Below are positions 34,501 through 48,151 of a stretch of 64,000 nucleotides of DNA, piece after piece. The stretch is from Quillaja saponaria (lineage: Eukaryota > Streptophyta > Magnoliopsida > Fabales > Quillajaceae). Where the stretch lies: positions 7,723,001 to 7,787,000 of the forward strand of contig CM055605.1 in assembly GCA_029379385.1 (NCBI GenBank), given 5' to 3'. Both the position numbers and the translations under genes were made by a program. The notes under the pieces were generated by a model. The model searched no databases. It was not told the origin of the DNA and was given only the letters and a program-made list of their open reading frames with translations. How positions within the stretch are numbered: the first letter of the stretch is position 1; every line of letters begins with the position of its first letter.

Positions 34501-37500
34501 CCATTACATGTCAAGTAATATGAATTATACTTTATGTGGTATGGTTGATAATGAAAAAATATTTTAGATATCTTGATAATGCATAAGGTAGAAGGAAACA
34601 ATTAGAAAAGATAGAAAAACACTAGTTAGTTACAGATATTAAAACTGTCCAAACTTGGGGTTTGGACCAGTATTCATTCTGATAGTTATATCTTCCCCTA
34701 AAAAAATTCCAAATCCAGTTTCATAAAATTTATTAAATACTAGAAACATGTAAATTTATAATGGTATATCATTTGAAATTTTTAGATTTATATATCAATA
34801 CAGTTTATTGTTTGAAGTTACATCAAATTCTGAAAAATGCAGGATTTTTTTCAGCACTGACCTTACCTTAGTTAATTGAACATAACTTTCTCTAGGAAAA
34901 AAGAAATCAAATTCTGTTTGTTGGATTTATTAATAGAAAAGTATATATTTCTAGATAGGTATTATATGTACTATCTGGATGTGCATATTAGTACAGTTAA
35001 TTATTTAAAGTTTACTCTTTTTAGGCATTTCATAACTTCCATGGATATATATTTTTATTTTCACTTACATTCCTAATCAAATTTAATAAAACCAAGTTGA
35101 AACATTAACTTTATGATGTTATCTAGCTTTCTTATTTAAACAAATTTTCATAAACTCAGCCTTGAACTCACTCGATTCTTCACATATAAAAAAAAAAAAA
35201 CACAGCACTCAGTAAAATTTCTAGTTGCCAATCTTTGATTCCGTTGTTTATAGAATTCTCATACTCGGAAATTAAATTACGAAATTCTATAGTATAGTGT
35301 TTCAAGATGTTAGGAACAATTTTCATTTATGGTCCTAAACTAATTCCATCCATAACTCCTGACAAAGTCTTCCGGATTGACTGAGGTTCACTAAAATTTC
35401 TACATGACTTAGCCGCAGTCTAATAGCTCTAACTAACAATATACTTGGAATCAAGTTACAAAATTTTGCAGGTATCATCTTAAGGCCCTAAACTAAACTT
35501 TCTCTTCAAAACTCTTAATTCAATTCAGTCCCGAAGACACCCGAAATATAAGATTTTTCAATCCTCCGAAATTTATCCTTGTATCCCTTCAAAAATCTCT
35601 TTAACTCTCATTTTCCAACACATTACCCACAGCTAACACTCTTTTGTTTATACCCAATACTCACTTTCATTAACACCTTACCCACAATATTAACCAATCA
35701 TTATCTACTCTTGTTTATGAACTTTATTTAAAGTAACTAGTTATTATATTTTTCATCAAAAGCTTAGACTAAACCTTCTAATGTCACTATGTTTCAACTT
35801 AAATTTAAATTAACTAACTATCTAACTTGCATCAAAACTTGAATTAAATCATTCTAATATCAACCTACCACATCAATTCAACATTATTAATAATTGCCAA
35901 CACAATCAATAAGATAACAATAACTTGCATATTACTCATGATTCGTTTTTTTAATTCCATTTGAATCAATTATATAAAGTTAAGTAAAGACTTAGATTAT
36001 ACCTTTCCATTATGATCTTAATCAATTCCAAGCCTCCTATTTCCAATAACTAGTTACAACTATTGTATATATCCATTGTCTTAAACCTTGGTTAACATTA
36101 ACAACTCTCATATGAAAATTTTAATAACACCCTAAGCATAAAGTTAATTGAAAAGATTTCCATCTTGCCTATTCATCCAAAACTCACGGCATGGAGGAGT
36201 TTCATACATAATCCCCCTCCATGCCCACCTAACCTAACTCCCACAAATTAATTCTTATAGCCAACTAAAAGAAAGGAAAACATGATGGAGTTGCTGCCCC
36301 AAAACAGGGGACAACAATTTAAAACTGAAATTGATATGCTTCACTTACTCAACGGCTAAGCAAAGGTGATTTGGAGCTGCCAACATTACTCCTTTAACCC
36401 AGCTCTCCCACGGCCCTAAAGTTACTTGCTTGGCCAGCGACAAAGTGATATGCAGCTGACTGAAACAAGGCAGTTCTGCCATTAATGCCTATTGCAGTCC
36501 TTACTGCTCACGGTACAAACAAACCTCATCCCACACATATACACCTCACCACCTCTCTCACGGCTAAACTTTTAAACTGTAGACTGCTTCAATGCTTGAA
36601 CCAAGCTACTACCATGAAAATGGAGTTGCAACTACCTACTGTAGTCTCCCTCTTTTATCCTCCTAACAGCTACAACACTATAACAACAACCAAAATGATG
36701 AAAAAAGGAAAACGACAACTCTTGGCCATATGAGTTCTCGGCTAGACAAGGATGAAAGGTAGAGAATTCTAGACTTTGCTTTGGCAGTGGAAGAAGAAAT
36801 GAATGGAAATGAAACCAGCCACAGAGAAAAGAAGGAAACAATAAAATATAAAAGAAAAGACTTAACAAAATAACAAGTCCAAGTCCACGTGCTAATAATT
36901 GTGGCTATAAATTACTTAAGGCTATATATATATATATCTATCTTATTATTATTATTTTATACTTCATTATATTCATAACAAATTTCATTTATTAATACAC
37001 TTTAGATGAAATAAACTCCAAGTCTAAGTTAACCTATAATATGATGAAAATATATTTTTCAATTTTATACCTGTGTGTATGCATATATCTATATATATAT
37101 ATGCTAGTATTTATTCACTTTAAACTTAATTTACGTAAATTTTTATTTGTCGAGTCGCACAAATTACGTACGAATGTTCAAAATATACATTAAACTATTA
37201 TGATATCACAAAAATAGATATATTTAATAAAATGATATTTCTTTTAGGAAAAAGTAAGGATATTTCTAATTTTTTCCTTAAAATTTCAAATAAGTTCTAC
37301 AATAAATTTCATACCCTACAACTCCTACTTTACAATTTTTTTTTTCAAATAAATCCTATATTTTATATTGTCACATTTTTTCCCTTATTTTCTATTTTTA
37401 GTATTAAATTAATATTATAAATTTTTAGTTCTCATCATGAAAAAAAAAATTAATAATAATTCAAATTGAATTTGAATGTAATATTTTTATGAAAAATATG

Positions 37501-37850
37501 AAAGGAGATAATGAGAATTTTTTAAAATTTTTAGAGTTTTTTCATTAATGATTATATATTAATTTATTTTCTGTTAATTATTAAATAATAAATTTTAGTT
37601 TTTTAAATTAAATAATGTGTTTGTAAAAAAAATTAAAATAAGAGTAGAAGTGGCATAATAGTATTAGTATAAAATTTAAGATTATTTTTAAAAAAAAATT
37701 CAAAATAAGAGTCGTTGAAAATAAAAATTTATCGCAGGACTTAGAATCTCAGAAAAATAAAACAAAAAAAAAAAGGTGTTATCTTTTTTTTCTTTTCTCT
37801 TTTTTTCCTTTATTTTATTAAATGTGGAGCGATAATTGGCACTTCACAGT
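31600..37850. other. long AT-rich intergenic region
   Basis: About 6 kb without a recognisable gene. Homopolymer tracts occur near 32478-32500 (A), 32650-32660 and 32690-32705, and a TA run at about 33880-33899. Between about 33.2 and 36.9 kb the composition is slightly richer and open frames of 60-93 codons occur on both strands, with no family match I can see. This may be an old, decayed retroelement, but no LTR pair, primer site or pol motif is visible. Confidence 0.5.
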
Positions 37851-38015
37851 AAGCTCAAAGAGGACGGTGCCACCAAGAAATTGCAGGGGTTTGCTAAAGT
37901 CTGATAAGCCAGGGTTTAAGCAACTAGCTTCATTTGCTTATGCCTTGTTCTCAATCCGCTTCTCTCGAGAGAAGTAAGCCCTTTCTCTATCTTCCTCCAT
38001 TTGTATATATGATTC

Positions 38016-40530
38016 ATGGTTTTCATGTGGCTTCAATTACTTAGATTAAATTTTCCCATAAAGCTCTTCACTAGTAATTATAGGCTCACCGGCGTCAAGT
38101 CGGCCTCAACTGTACTTGCCCACTTAAACATGACCACCGTCTCAGTCCAAGATTTCACTGATGATGATCAAACCGTTTCCACCTCTTCTAGTAATACAAG
38201 CACTTCAGCCGAACAACTCTATAAATTTGACACATTCAGGGTTGTTGAAATATTGAATGATTTGAAAAAGGACCCTGCTTTAGCATTTTCCTTCTTTCAT
38301 CAAGTCAAGGAACAAGGGTTCCGACATAATGTCTCAACATATGTGGTGTTAATTAGAATATTATGTTATTGGGGTTTGGGTAGAAAGTTGGATTCTATTT
38401 TTGTAGAACTTCTTACTCTGTCCAAAGAGTACATGGAATTTGAGATATTGGATTTGTTTGAAGCTTTGTCTGAGGGTGTTGACGTCAATGAAGATAAGAA
38501 CTTTGTTCGAGTCTATGATGCATTGGTCAAGTCATATGTTGGTGTTAACATGTTTGATGAAGCTGTTGACTTTTTGTTCCAAACTAAAAGGCGGGGATTT
38601 ATTCCACATATTTTTACATGTAATTTTCTATTGAATCGCTTGCTCGAACATGGTAAGGTGGATATGGCTGTGGCCATATACAAACAGCTCAAGAGGTTAG
38701 GTTTAAGTCCAAATGATTACACATATGCAATTGTGATCAAGGCACTTTGCAAGAAGGGTAGTTTGGAAGAAGCCATTAATGTGTTTCAGGAGATGGAGGA
38801 AGCAGGGGTGACACCCAATTCTTTCGCTTATACGGCATATATTGAAGGGCTTTGCACCCATTACAGGTCAGATCTGGGATATCAAGTACTCCAGGCATGG
38901 AGAGGAGAAAATGCCCCAGTTGATGTGTATGCTTATACTGCTGTTATTCGTGGGTTTTGCAATGAAATGAAATTAGATGAAGCTGAGAATGTCTTTTTAG
39001 ACATGGAAAAGGAAGGGCTGGTTCCTGATATACAAAGTTATCGTGCATTAATCAGTGGATACTGCAAAAGTTGGAATTTACTGAAAGCCTTATCCCTACA
39101 TAATGGTATGGTTTCAAAGGGCATAAAAACAAATTTTGTGATTGTCAGCTGCATTCTTCAGTGCTTGTGTCAGATGGGCATGCCTTCTGAAGTGGTGGAT
39201 CAATTCAAACAATTTAAGAATTTGGGTGTATATCTTGATAAGGTTGCATACAATATTGTAGTGGATGCCTTGTGCAAAATGGGGAAAGTGGATGAAGCAA
39301 TAGGCCTGCTGGAAGACATGAAAGGCAAGCAGATGGTTTTAGATCTTAAGCACTACACCACCTTAATAAAAGGGTATTGTCTTCAGGGGAAACTTACTGA
39401 TGCCTTAAATCTGTTTGAGGTGATGAAGGGGAAGGGTTTCAAGCCTGATGTTGTCACTTATGATATACTTGCTGCTGGGTTCTCTAGAAATGGATGTGCT
39501 TCAGAGGTGCTTGACCTTTTGGATTATATGGAGGCTCAGAGTGTGAAACCAAACTCTGTTACGTACAATATTATCATTGAAGGTTTATGCATAGGAGGCA
39601 AAGTTAAGGAAGCTGAAGCATTTTTGGATAGTCTGGAAGATAAGAATGTGGAAAACTATTCTGCCATGATTAGTGGGTACTGTGAAGTAGAGCTTACACA
39701 AAAGGCTTTTGACCTTTTCCTTAGATTGTCAAAGAAAAGACATATAGTGAAAAAGGGTTCCTGCTTTAAGCTACTCTGTAAACTTTGCACTTGGAGGTGA
39801 CAATGATAAAGCTCTCATTTTGCTCGAGACATTGTCATCATTAAATGTGGAACCTAGTAAAATTATGTACAGTAAAGTCATCGCTGGACTTTCTCAAGCT
39901 GGAGATGTGAAACAGGCCCGGCGGCTTTTTGATTTTCTACTCGAGAAAGGATTAAGTCCTGATCTTTTGACTTACACCGTGATGATAAATAGTTACTGCA
40001 GGGCGAATTGCTTGCTAGAGGCACATAATCTCTTCCTTGATATGAAGGAAAGAGGGATTAAACCGGATGTCATCACTTATACAGTTTTGCTTGATGGTCA
40101 TATAAAATCAAAGTTAAGAAGGATTCCTTCCTCCACAGATGAAAAGGGAAATAATCAAGCTACACAGAATGCTTTAACTATCTGGAGTGATATGGAGAAC
40201 ATGGAAATAAGACCTGATGTTATTTGTTATACTGTTTTAATTGATGGGAATTGTAAGGCAGACAACGTAGAGAATGCCATCAGCCTCTTTGACGAAATGA
40301 TTGATAGAGGACTAGAACCTGATACAGTCACATATACAGCCCTTCTTTCTGGATTATGTGGTAGAGGAGATGCGGATAAGATTGTTGTTATTCTTAATAA
40401 AATGTCATCTAAAGGAATAGTTCTAGACACCCATACTTTCTCAGCTTTAGAACGCGGTATTCTAAAAGCCATGAAAGTGCAATTTCGAAGAGAGAATCAC
40501 AACTTGGCTGACTGTCATTATTTGGATTGA
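38016..40530 (+). CDS. P-class pentatricopeptide repeat protein (one +1 frameshift)
   Basis: This is an intronless PPR protein of the P class, which bind organellar RNA in plants. It resembles the At2g26790-type mitochondrial PPRs, from memory of the family. The start at 38016 gives a basic, hydrophobic N-terminus (MWLQLLRLNFPIKLF) fitting an organelle targeting signal. From about residue 160 the sequence is a run of around 35-residue repeats with the typical VTYNIIIEGLC, TYTVLIDG and AYTAVIRGFC cores. The total is about 837 codons, but one extra base near 39789 (TGC-A-CTT) stops the first frame at 39800; the repeats resume at once in the next frame from about 39800 to the stop at 40530. Either a recent pseudogene or an assembly error. 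Confidence 0.88.
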
Positions 40531-42140
40531 CCACAAATTTGGTAATTTTATCCTGTCAAGTCTTTAAAGTGAAAACATAATCACTATCATTTACAATTCA
40601 AACAGCTTTCTTGTATAGTTGGTTTAAGGATTTCTGTTGATTCTGCACACTAGGAAGTGAGAAGTTACATAGTTGGCTACTTCCAGGTCAATTATATGCA
40701 GGTATTGCACTGCTTGAACTTGAGTTAAAATGAAAACAAACTGTACGTGTTATACTTACCCTGCATTTGAGTTAAATATTGAAATTAAAGTGTCGAAACA
40801 AATACCAACATCCACATACATGATAGATGTACACATTTTATCCTTTATTTCTATGTAGTTCACGAGAATAACATAAGAATCCTGCCATTGTTCAGATACT
40901 TTTGTTTGCTCCAAACCTAAGGACAAGAGCATTATAAATAAAACATTATACGAATCTTCTACAAAAAGTTGGCCTTAGGCCTTTTATACATCTGTAAGGC
41001 TGGAACAATATAATCTATTGCCCATCCTTAATCTGTATCCTAGTTCAAATACAAGATAAACACAGAGTCATTTAAAGATTTACATTATACAATTATACCT
41101 CACATATCGCATATGGAAGAGAATGTTAATTTTGTGTATTTTAGATGATCAAAGTGATTAAATGCTTATGTGAGCCAGCAAATGCATTTTCACTTAAATG
41201 ATAGTCTTTATACATAAGATATGTGAACTATGATAGTTCATTCTAATGGTATCCTTATAATATATAATATATTCTAAGAAGGTGAATTCTTCCTGATGAA
41301 TTATATAATGATAAGCATCATTGTTTAGTACAAATGAAAACTGAGTTTTCTGTGCACACTATCTGTGCGTTTGGATCTTACTTTTTTTTCTGCATTGTGC
41401 ATTCTACCAAAAATATTATTCTAACTTCTCTTAAATTTTCTTTAGTCTTATCTATCATGGCAATCTCTTTACGCGAGTCTTCTCTTTGGAGATTCTGATC
41501 TTTGTTCCTCGGTAGTAGAAAGTAGAAACCATGGAGGTATGTATAGTAATATCAAATGAGAGAAAACCACTAACAGCGTGCCTTTTTTTTTTTTCATTAA
41601 CAGTTTCTGTACATTTATGAAGGGAAAAGAGGGCTTGTGAGAATGGCCCTTTCCTTTTGGGTGATATAAAGGATGACCTCTCCTGGTTTTCATGGAGACT
41701 GGTAGATAATGTTCACATTGACAAAATTGAGTTCTTCCCTGGTAGCCAAAAGAAAATGATTTCTACTCTGAGGTTTGTGAAGCCTTTTACATTATTCTGT
41801 GTTTTCTTTCATGTTACCCTTTTTTCTTATTTGCTTTTCATTCCATTTGGATGCTAAGGGGAGAAATGAATGATCCATATTGTTTCTCATTTATCTTGAG
41901 GGTTTGTACACTTTTTTTAATTTTATTTGTATCTTCACTAGTACTTTAAATTTAACATACTTATAATTCCAGGTTTGCAGAGGTTTGAAGCTTTTTGACA
42001 AAGCTTAGATTGTGTAGATATATTTCATAAACTTTGACAGTGCTATTTTCATAAGCTATTCTGGAATTATGGATATAATGATGAATTTTAATTTTAACTG
42101 TTTTTTGCTGTGTTTTTGTAACGATATTTTTTAATTCTAT
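40531..42140. other. PPR downstream region and region before CCCH gene
   Basis: No exon can be assigned with confidence. A 74-codon frame on - (41469-41693) and a 66-codon one on + (41657-41857) overlap and look like chance. If the following CCCH gene once had its N-terminal fingers, they should be here, but I see no CCCH spacing in this stretch. Confidence 0.4.
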
Positions 42141-42144
42141 TCAG

Positions 42145-45100
42145 GGTGCTTCAGAACATGCAGAGGTTTCTGCCTTACCTGATGAGCCTCCATGTGTGGT
42201 TAGATATTTATCTTATACATTCTCTTGCTATATATCTATCTATGCCATTTGTGCTTATATGTATATGTAACCAGTTCTACATGAAGATGGGACAATGTAA
42301 ACTTGGTACAACCTGCAAATTCCATCACCCAAAAGATATTCAATTCAGTTGGCTGGACAAGAAAATAATAATGGAATACAGTCTCACTTAATTGTGAAGA
42401 CAGAAGCTGCAGATGCACAGCCAATCGAGCCTCTTGTTTCTTACACCCCTGCACTTATGCATAATAGCAAAGGACTTCCCTTAAGACCGGTAATGTTTAC
42501 TGACATATTCGCCTTCTATATTCTGGTGACATTTCATTACATTGTTCATGGTATCTGTAAAGTACCATTTTTCCTTAGATTTGTAAGTGTTTACCCCAGT
42601 TTCTATCTTCTCTCTGTCCACCACTTTTTGACTATTTAGGATAATATCATTGCAACTCATGCTAATTAATACTTCTATCACCAAGTTCTTCAGGCTACCC
42701 CATAGATTGGGATTAATATGGTTACATCATGGAAAGGGACTTTTGCAATGTTGTCATCCCCCTACCTATGTTTTTATTTAGCTGAAACAACTCAACAATC
42801 CAAACCATATAGGCCTTGTATATAGTTCCTTCCTTTAATTGCTTTTAGTAAACTGAGAATTTGGTTGTGCAAATCGCTAGTTCACTGATTTCTTTTTCTT
42901 TTTTAATTTTATTGCCCACATGATTTTGTAAAGTCTCAGTTTTTATTGAACAATTTCTTCTGACAGGGTGAAGTGGATTGTCCATTCTACGTGAAAAACG
43001 GCAGGTAACTAAATAGTTGCTGTTTATGGTTTTACTACAATTAGTTGATTAAACTTCCTCAAGATTCTTCATTTATTTGAACAGCTGCAAGTATGGTGCT
43101 TGTTGCTGCTACCATCATCCTGACAGGAATGGTATGTATGTGATGCTGGTAATGTCATTTCAAATGTCTGAGACGTATATTAACTTTTGGACTTTTTTTA
43201 CTTGAAACTTGATGCAGAAATCAACCTCTCTGCTGATGCGATAGGTCATACAGTTGTGGCATCCACAGCAGCCAATCTTAATATTGATTTTGTTAATCCA
43301 GTTGCTTCTATATATCAAGCTTTGGACCCCAGATTGTCGCATGCAATGCTAATTGTTGATTCTTACTTATACAAAGAACTAATTTTTCTTCCTAGGGAGA
43401 AGCCATGGAGGAAGCTTTTCTAACTTTAAAAATCAGTTTCTGAATTTTGAATACTCTTGCCTGCATAGTTGTACAAAATTAGAAGTCAAACCCTGGTATG
43501 CTTTTGGTGGGAAAATTGCATATTAACTGTGTAATGAGCACAGTTGTATGTTTATCAAGTCACTTGCTCCATATGAAGTGCGTACACACCTTCCTGACGT
43601 TGTGTTGGGAGCTTCAGACACATCAGAATATGAAAATTAAATTTCCAGGGTTGACATGGCCCTGACATGCGGCAGATATGGGGTGAAATCCATATTTTTC
43701 AGTGCAAAGAGTTTGCCAGTCTGAACATGAAAATTGTGGTGCATGAAGATGACATCTTTAGTATGGATTAGTGTATCTGCTGAAAGTTTATAATAAGTAT
43801 CCAAACAGCCCTCCCTCCAACGATTTTTTCTGTATTGTCATTCACTTTTCATGCCATGTCATAGAGTCAACTTTTGTAATTGTGCTTCACTCTTGCTAGT
43901 TGAATTTGTTTTTAATTTCAATTCATTATCATGCTATCATTCTCCGTGATTTCTTCCATTTATTTGCACTCAAGATATTGGTACCTGTTGAAGTGATGCT
44001 TCCACATGCGGAATGCATTTGCAAGAATGTTATGTACTTATGTGCTTGGGTCCTTCAGACGTTCAAGAGTATATTTGTCTAACTTCCTTTTTAGGAACCT
44101 AAAAGGAGTATACTTGGCTTTAAAAAGAAAGAAGAGAAAAAGAAGTGTAAGCTTGGAATCATTGTAGAGCTAGTTGGTCTTAGTTTCTGTAGACTTATAG
44201 TTCTTATGATGGTCCTCCCCCCGACACCCCCCCCCCCCCCCCCCCCCCTCTCTTTCTCTCCCTGATAGGAATCTTGTGAGATGTAAATGTAGTCACATTC
44301 ACTTAAAAACTGATGTATGTCAAATGTCAATTGTTCTCTAGTCTTAGGTGGGCGTAGGACCAATTATCTACCCTCAACGACCTGGGCAGATTGAATGTGA
44401 TGTAGGCATAGATTTTATAGTGCAATTCTGACTGATATCAGCTAATGGAAAGAAATTAAAATGCATATGGTTTTTGGTTCATCACTTATTCGCTTGTAAA
44501 AATACATTACAAAAAGAAAGATTTCAATCTTGTTGTGGTAAAGGCTTTTTCCAGTGAGGGTAGATGATATGGCGATTTTCAGGTAGATAAATGGTAGCAC
44601 GAATAGAATCAGGTTGTATAAGAGACTGTCTGTTTAAAAATGTAATGTAACTTAAAAATGATGAAAAATTGCATAAAATGACTTAGGCGTGCATGAGAGT
44701 TACACATATTATGGTGAATTGGTGCAGAAAGGAGATGCTTTGAGTGGGAAGGGAAAGTTAGAAAGAAGAATATGATTATACCTGTTAAAGGAGCTATTAT
44801 TATAATGATTAAACTTGTAATATCTATCCTTACATTTCTATACCTTGATTTTCCATATTTCAGTTCTATATGAAAACTGGAGTATGTAAGTTTGGTGAAA
44901 GATGCAAGTTCCATCACCCAATTGAACGATCAGCACCATCACTGTCAAACCAAGCTGCACAACAAAGTCTTAAACTCACTCTTGCAGGATGACCTAGGAG
45001 AGAGGTATGAATTTGATCTCTTTATTTCATTTCATAGAATTGGATATCTCAGAAAGCCATGTCTTTGAAATTTCAATGCTACAGAGTTTCTCATTACTCG

Positions 45101-45532
45101 AATAGAAATTGACAAAATAATTAGGGATGCCTTCTGCCTATGAATACTGTGAACCATGCTCACTCTCTATACTACCAGTATGGAAGCAAGAATATGAGGA
45201 GATTTAAGTGAGCTATCCTTTCTTGTCTAAGTGGTCGTACATAGAAATTCTCCATTCTTCTTGTTTTGACTACTTTGTGTGCTGCATGTATGTAATACTT
45301 AAATGCATGAACATTAATATGAGTGGTATCTTTTAACAGGGTGCTATTATCTGTGCCATATTATTTAAAAACTGGCACATGCAAGTATGTTGCAACCTGC
45401 AAGTTTGACCATCCACCTCCTGGAGAAGCAATGGCCATGGCATCAACTCAAGGAACAAGCAGTGGAGGTGATGGACAAGGCAACGAGAAAGGGGCTGATT
45501 CTGTTCTGGAACAGCAGAGGTCTTTCTATTGA
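42145..45532 (+). pseudogene. HUA1-like CCCH zinc-finger gene, truncated and broken
   Basis: Exon pieces encode the C-terminal part of a HUA1-type RNA-binding protein, which in Arabidopsis aids processing of AGAMOUS pre-mRNA. Likely exons are 42145-42195, 42275-42489, 42967-43004, 43085-43131, 43218 to about 43400, 44864-45004 and 45340-45532. Four CX7-8-CX5-CX3-H fingers can be read, for example [33 protein letters not shown] and CKYVATCKFDH. HUA1 has six, and the first two are missing here. Breaks are a frame change near 42335, a stop TGA near 44989 before PRRE and one extra base near 45355. The segment before the third finger here (YPQRPG-like in HUA1) is not found. Probably a pseudogene copy of a functional gene elsewhere. 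Confidence 0.75.
44227..44248 (+). repeat. 22-base poly-C run
   Basis: An uninterrupted run of 22 C, preceded by TCCCCCCGACA, lies inside an intron of the HUA1-like pseudogene. Such long C runs are rare in AT-rich plant DNA and hard to sequence, so the length may be inaccurate. Confidence 0.85.
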
Positions 45533-45539
45533 GTTATTA

Positions 45540-48150
45540 GGAAGAAGTTTCTTAACAGGCTTCTTTCGACCTTGTTCTCTTTTTATGCTTGAATGTGTAT
45601 GACACGAGAAAACAGTACTGAGTTTCTGAACTTACTTTTATTACTTAACAAATCAAATTTAGTTTTAGTTGTGCTGTTAGGTTCCAAAACCTCACTTGGG
45701 GATTTCTCAAGGAATTGCAGCTATGGAGGAGGGAGATGGAGATGGAGAGAGAATGAAATACAACTAACTAACAAATTCTACATCTAATTTTCTATTTCAT
45801 CCAAAATCACCCATTACAGATAACCAATTCCTTATTTATAGGCTAATTTCTAACAATTTCTAATTAGCCCAAGTTGAATTTAGGCACGTAACATGTGCCT
45901 GTTATTAACATTTACTTTCAATATAAGTTCCTTCTTCGGCACTAAATCCAAGTTTTTCACTAGATTGAGTTACTTCAAAACTTCAAAAGAAATGATTGTG
46001 CCATCGTCTCACTAATCATAGATCAAATAATGTCTTAATAAAACGGAATAGGGTTAATAAGAAACGAAGATTACCTCTAGACTTCTTGTGCAGGCTATAA
46101 AGTCATGGGCATGATACTAATATAAAATTAAATAGCAAAATACATATTGTTTTTCAAAATTTATTAAAACGAGACTAAAATTTAAAATATGAGGCATTTT
46201 AAATTATACACTCTAAAATCAATGAAAAAGTCATGATGATACAAAATAATTTTTGAAAAAAATACTAAAAAAATTATATTTTTTATCATAAAGTATTAAA
46301 GAATTTAATGTTTATTCTACTTTTCAAATGAGTCCAATTATTTTAACATATTTTTTCAATAATATATATAAAAATAAATATTTGTGCAAGCTGGGCCGGT
46401 CGGGCCAAGTGAAGGCAAAGTGTCACCTGATCCAACCAAGTAATGTGACTAGAAAACTCACCCAACTTTGAAAGTCGAGTAGTTGGACAATAAAAATTTT
46501 TTACCCGATACAAAAGTCGAGTAGGTCGGTCGAGTTAAATTAATGTCTAAGATAATAATAAAAATATACAATTATAAAATTTTTAACTAGATCAACATAA
46601 ATTATAGATGTTTAATAGTACAAAATAAAACTACAAAAATAATTTAACAAATATTAAAACATAATGTTGGGTGAGTCGAGTTTACACAGGGTTTAAAAAA
46701 TCTCAACCTAGACACTCGACCTAAACCAAAATAAAAATAACAAACAACCCAATCATAAAATAACTAGGTCGTCGAGTTTTAAGCGAGTACGAGTTAACTA
46801 GGTTTTCAATCCTGGTATTTTCTTCGTCTTTTTTTTCTTTTCTTTTTTTTGTCACACTCCTATACACATGTATAAGTAAAACTAGGTTTGAATAATTAAG
46901 TTAGATTTTTTAAAAATTTATGATACAAATGATATAAAAATATAGATAAATAGAATTTAAAATATAAGTTTAAGCACTTGAAAAAAGTAGGTAATTGATT
47001 TATATAAATATACTCATGATAGTACATTTCAATTTACAAATTGTATTTGAAATGAAAATCTTAAAGTGTGACTTAGTTGTCTTATAAAGTTATAACACAA
47101 AACTAATTAGACTTTAGTGATATTTATAAATTTTATTTTTTTCTTTGAAATTTACTTAAAATTTTTACTTTACTTATATACGTGTAAAATACTTTCTATC
47201 CCTTTTTTATCAAAAATAATTAAGGCTAACATAATATATTACTATTAAGAAAAAAATACTAACCAAGAGAAAGTTAAACTTTATTTCATATAATATTCGA
47301 ACTTATTTAATATTGAAACTACTGAGCAGATTTATGTAAATTAATTATCTATATGTTTTCAAGTTCTTAAATTTATCTTTTAAATTTGTATAAATATTTT
47401 TTCCATAAAATTAAAGAAAAATCAAGTATTATTTTATTTAACATTCAAATTTATTTCTACTTATACATGTGTCAAATGCATTCTTTTTATTTTATTAAAA
47501 ATATATTAAAATTAAAAAAATTGAGATTAATCTAATATATTAAATTAAGAAGAAAACTAAAAAAAAAAAATAGGGATAACACATAGAAAAAGTAAGTATT
47601 TAAGAGTTATTTAAAAAGAAAAAAAATTAAATATAGAATTTCACGTAACTTTTAGATAAAAATAGGACATTTTAGTTTTTTTTTTTTTTTCTTTTCAATA
47701 TCATCATTAACTTTTCATTTATTTAAAAAAAAAAAAAAACGTTTCTTTTTCAAAATGAATTCGATGGATTGATCTCTTGGTTAGTAAATATATTCTTAAT
47801 CTTGACATTTTGGTTTGAAAATTTCAGAGAAAAAATAATAATTTAATAACGACTTGATGTTTTTATTCAAATTAAAAAAACTAATTAATTGAAATATACA
47901 TAATACATCGCCATTATGCTAAATATAAAATAAGATAAATAAAACTTAAACCAATGCAGAACTTCAAGGAGAAAAATAGAAAAAGGTGGCGTGGCAAATT
48001 ACTGATGGCAAGGACTTTTGTGGGGTTCCCATTTTTCTTCCTCGTGATTAAATTTTACAGATAAACAGATTTATTGAGCATAATAGATATGGTAGTAGGA
48101 CCTAGAAAGATAATTTAGTACTAAATTCAGAGAACCCAGAAGGAGGACAA
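45540..48150. other. intergenic region with probable fold-back relic
   Basis: No gene is visible. Between about 46385 and 46815 a stretch has opposed GTCGAGT / ACTCGAC-type motifs (GGTCGGTCGAGTT near 46530, ACTCGACC near 46715, GTCGTCGAGTT near 46770), suggesting a decayed fold-back element. The rest is AT-rich with poly-A and poly-T tracts near 47565, 47675 and 47727. Confidence 0.4.
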
Positions 48151-48151
48151 A

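Noticed and set aside
44091..44363. Glycine-rich 90-codon - frame
   Set aside because: The glycine run is simply the poly-C tract read on the other strand.
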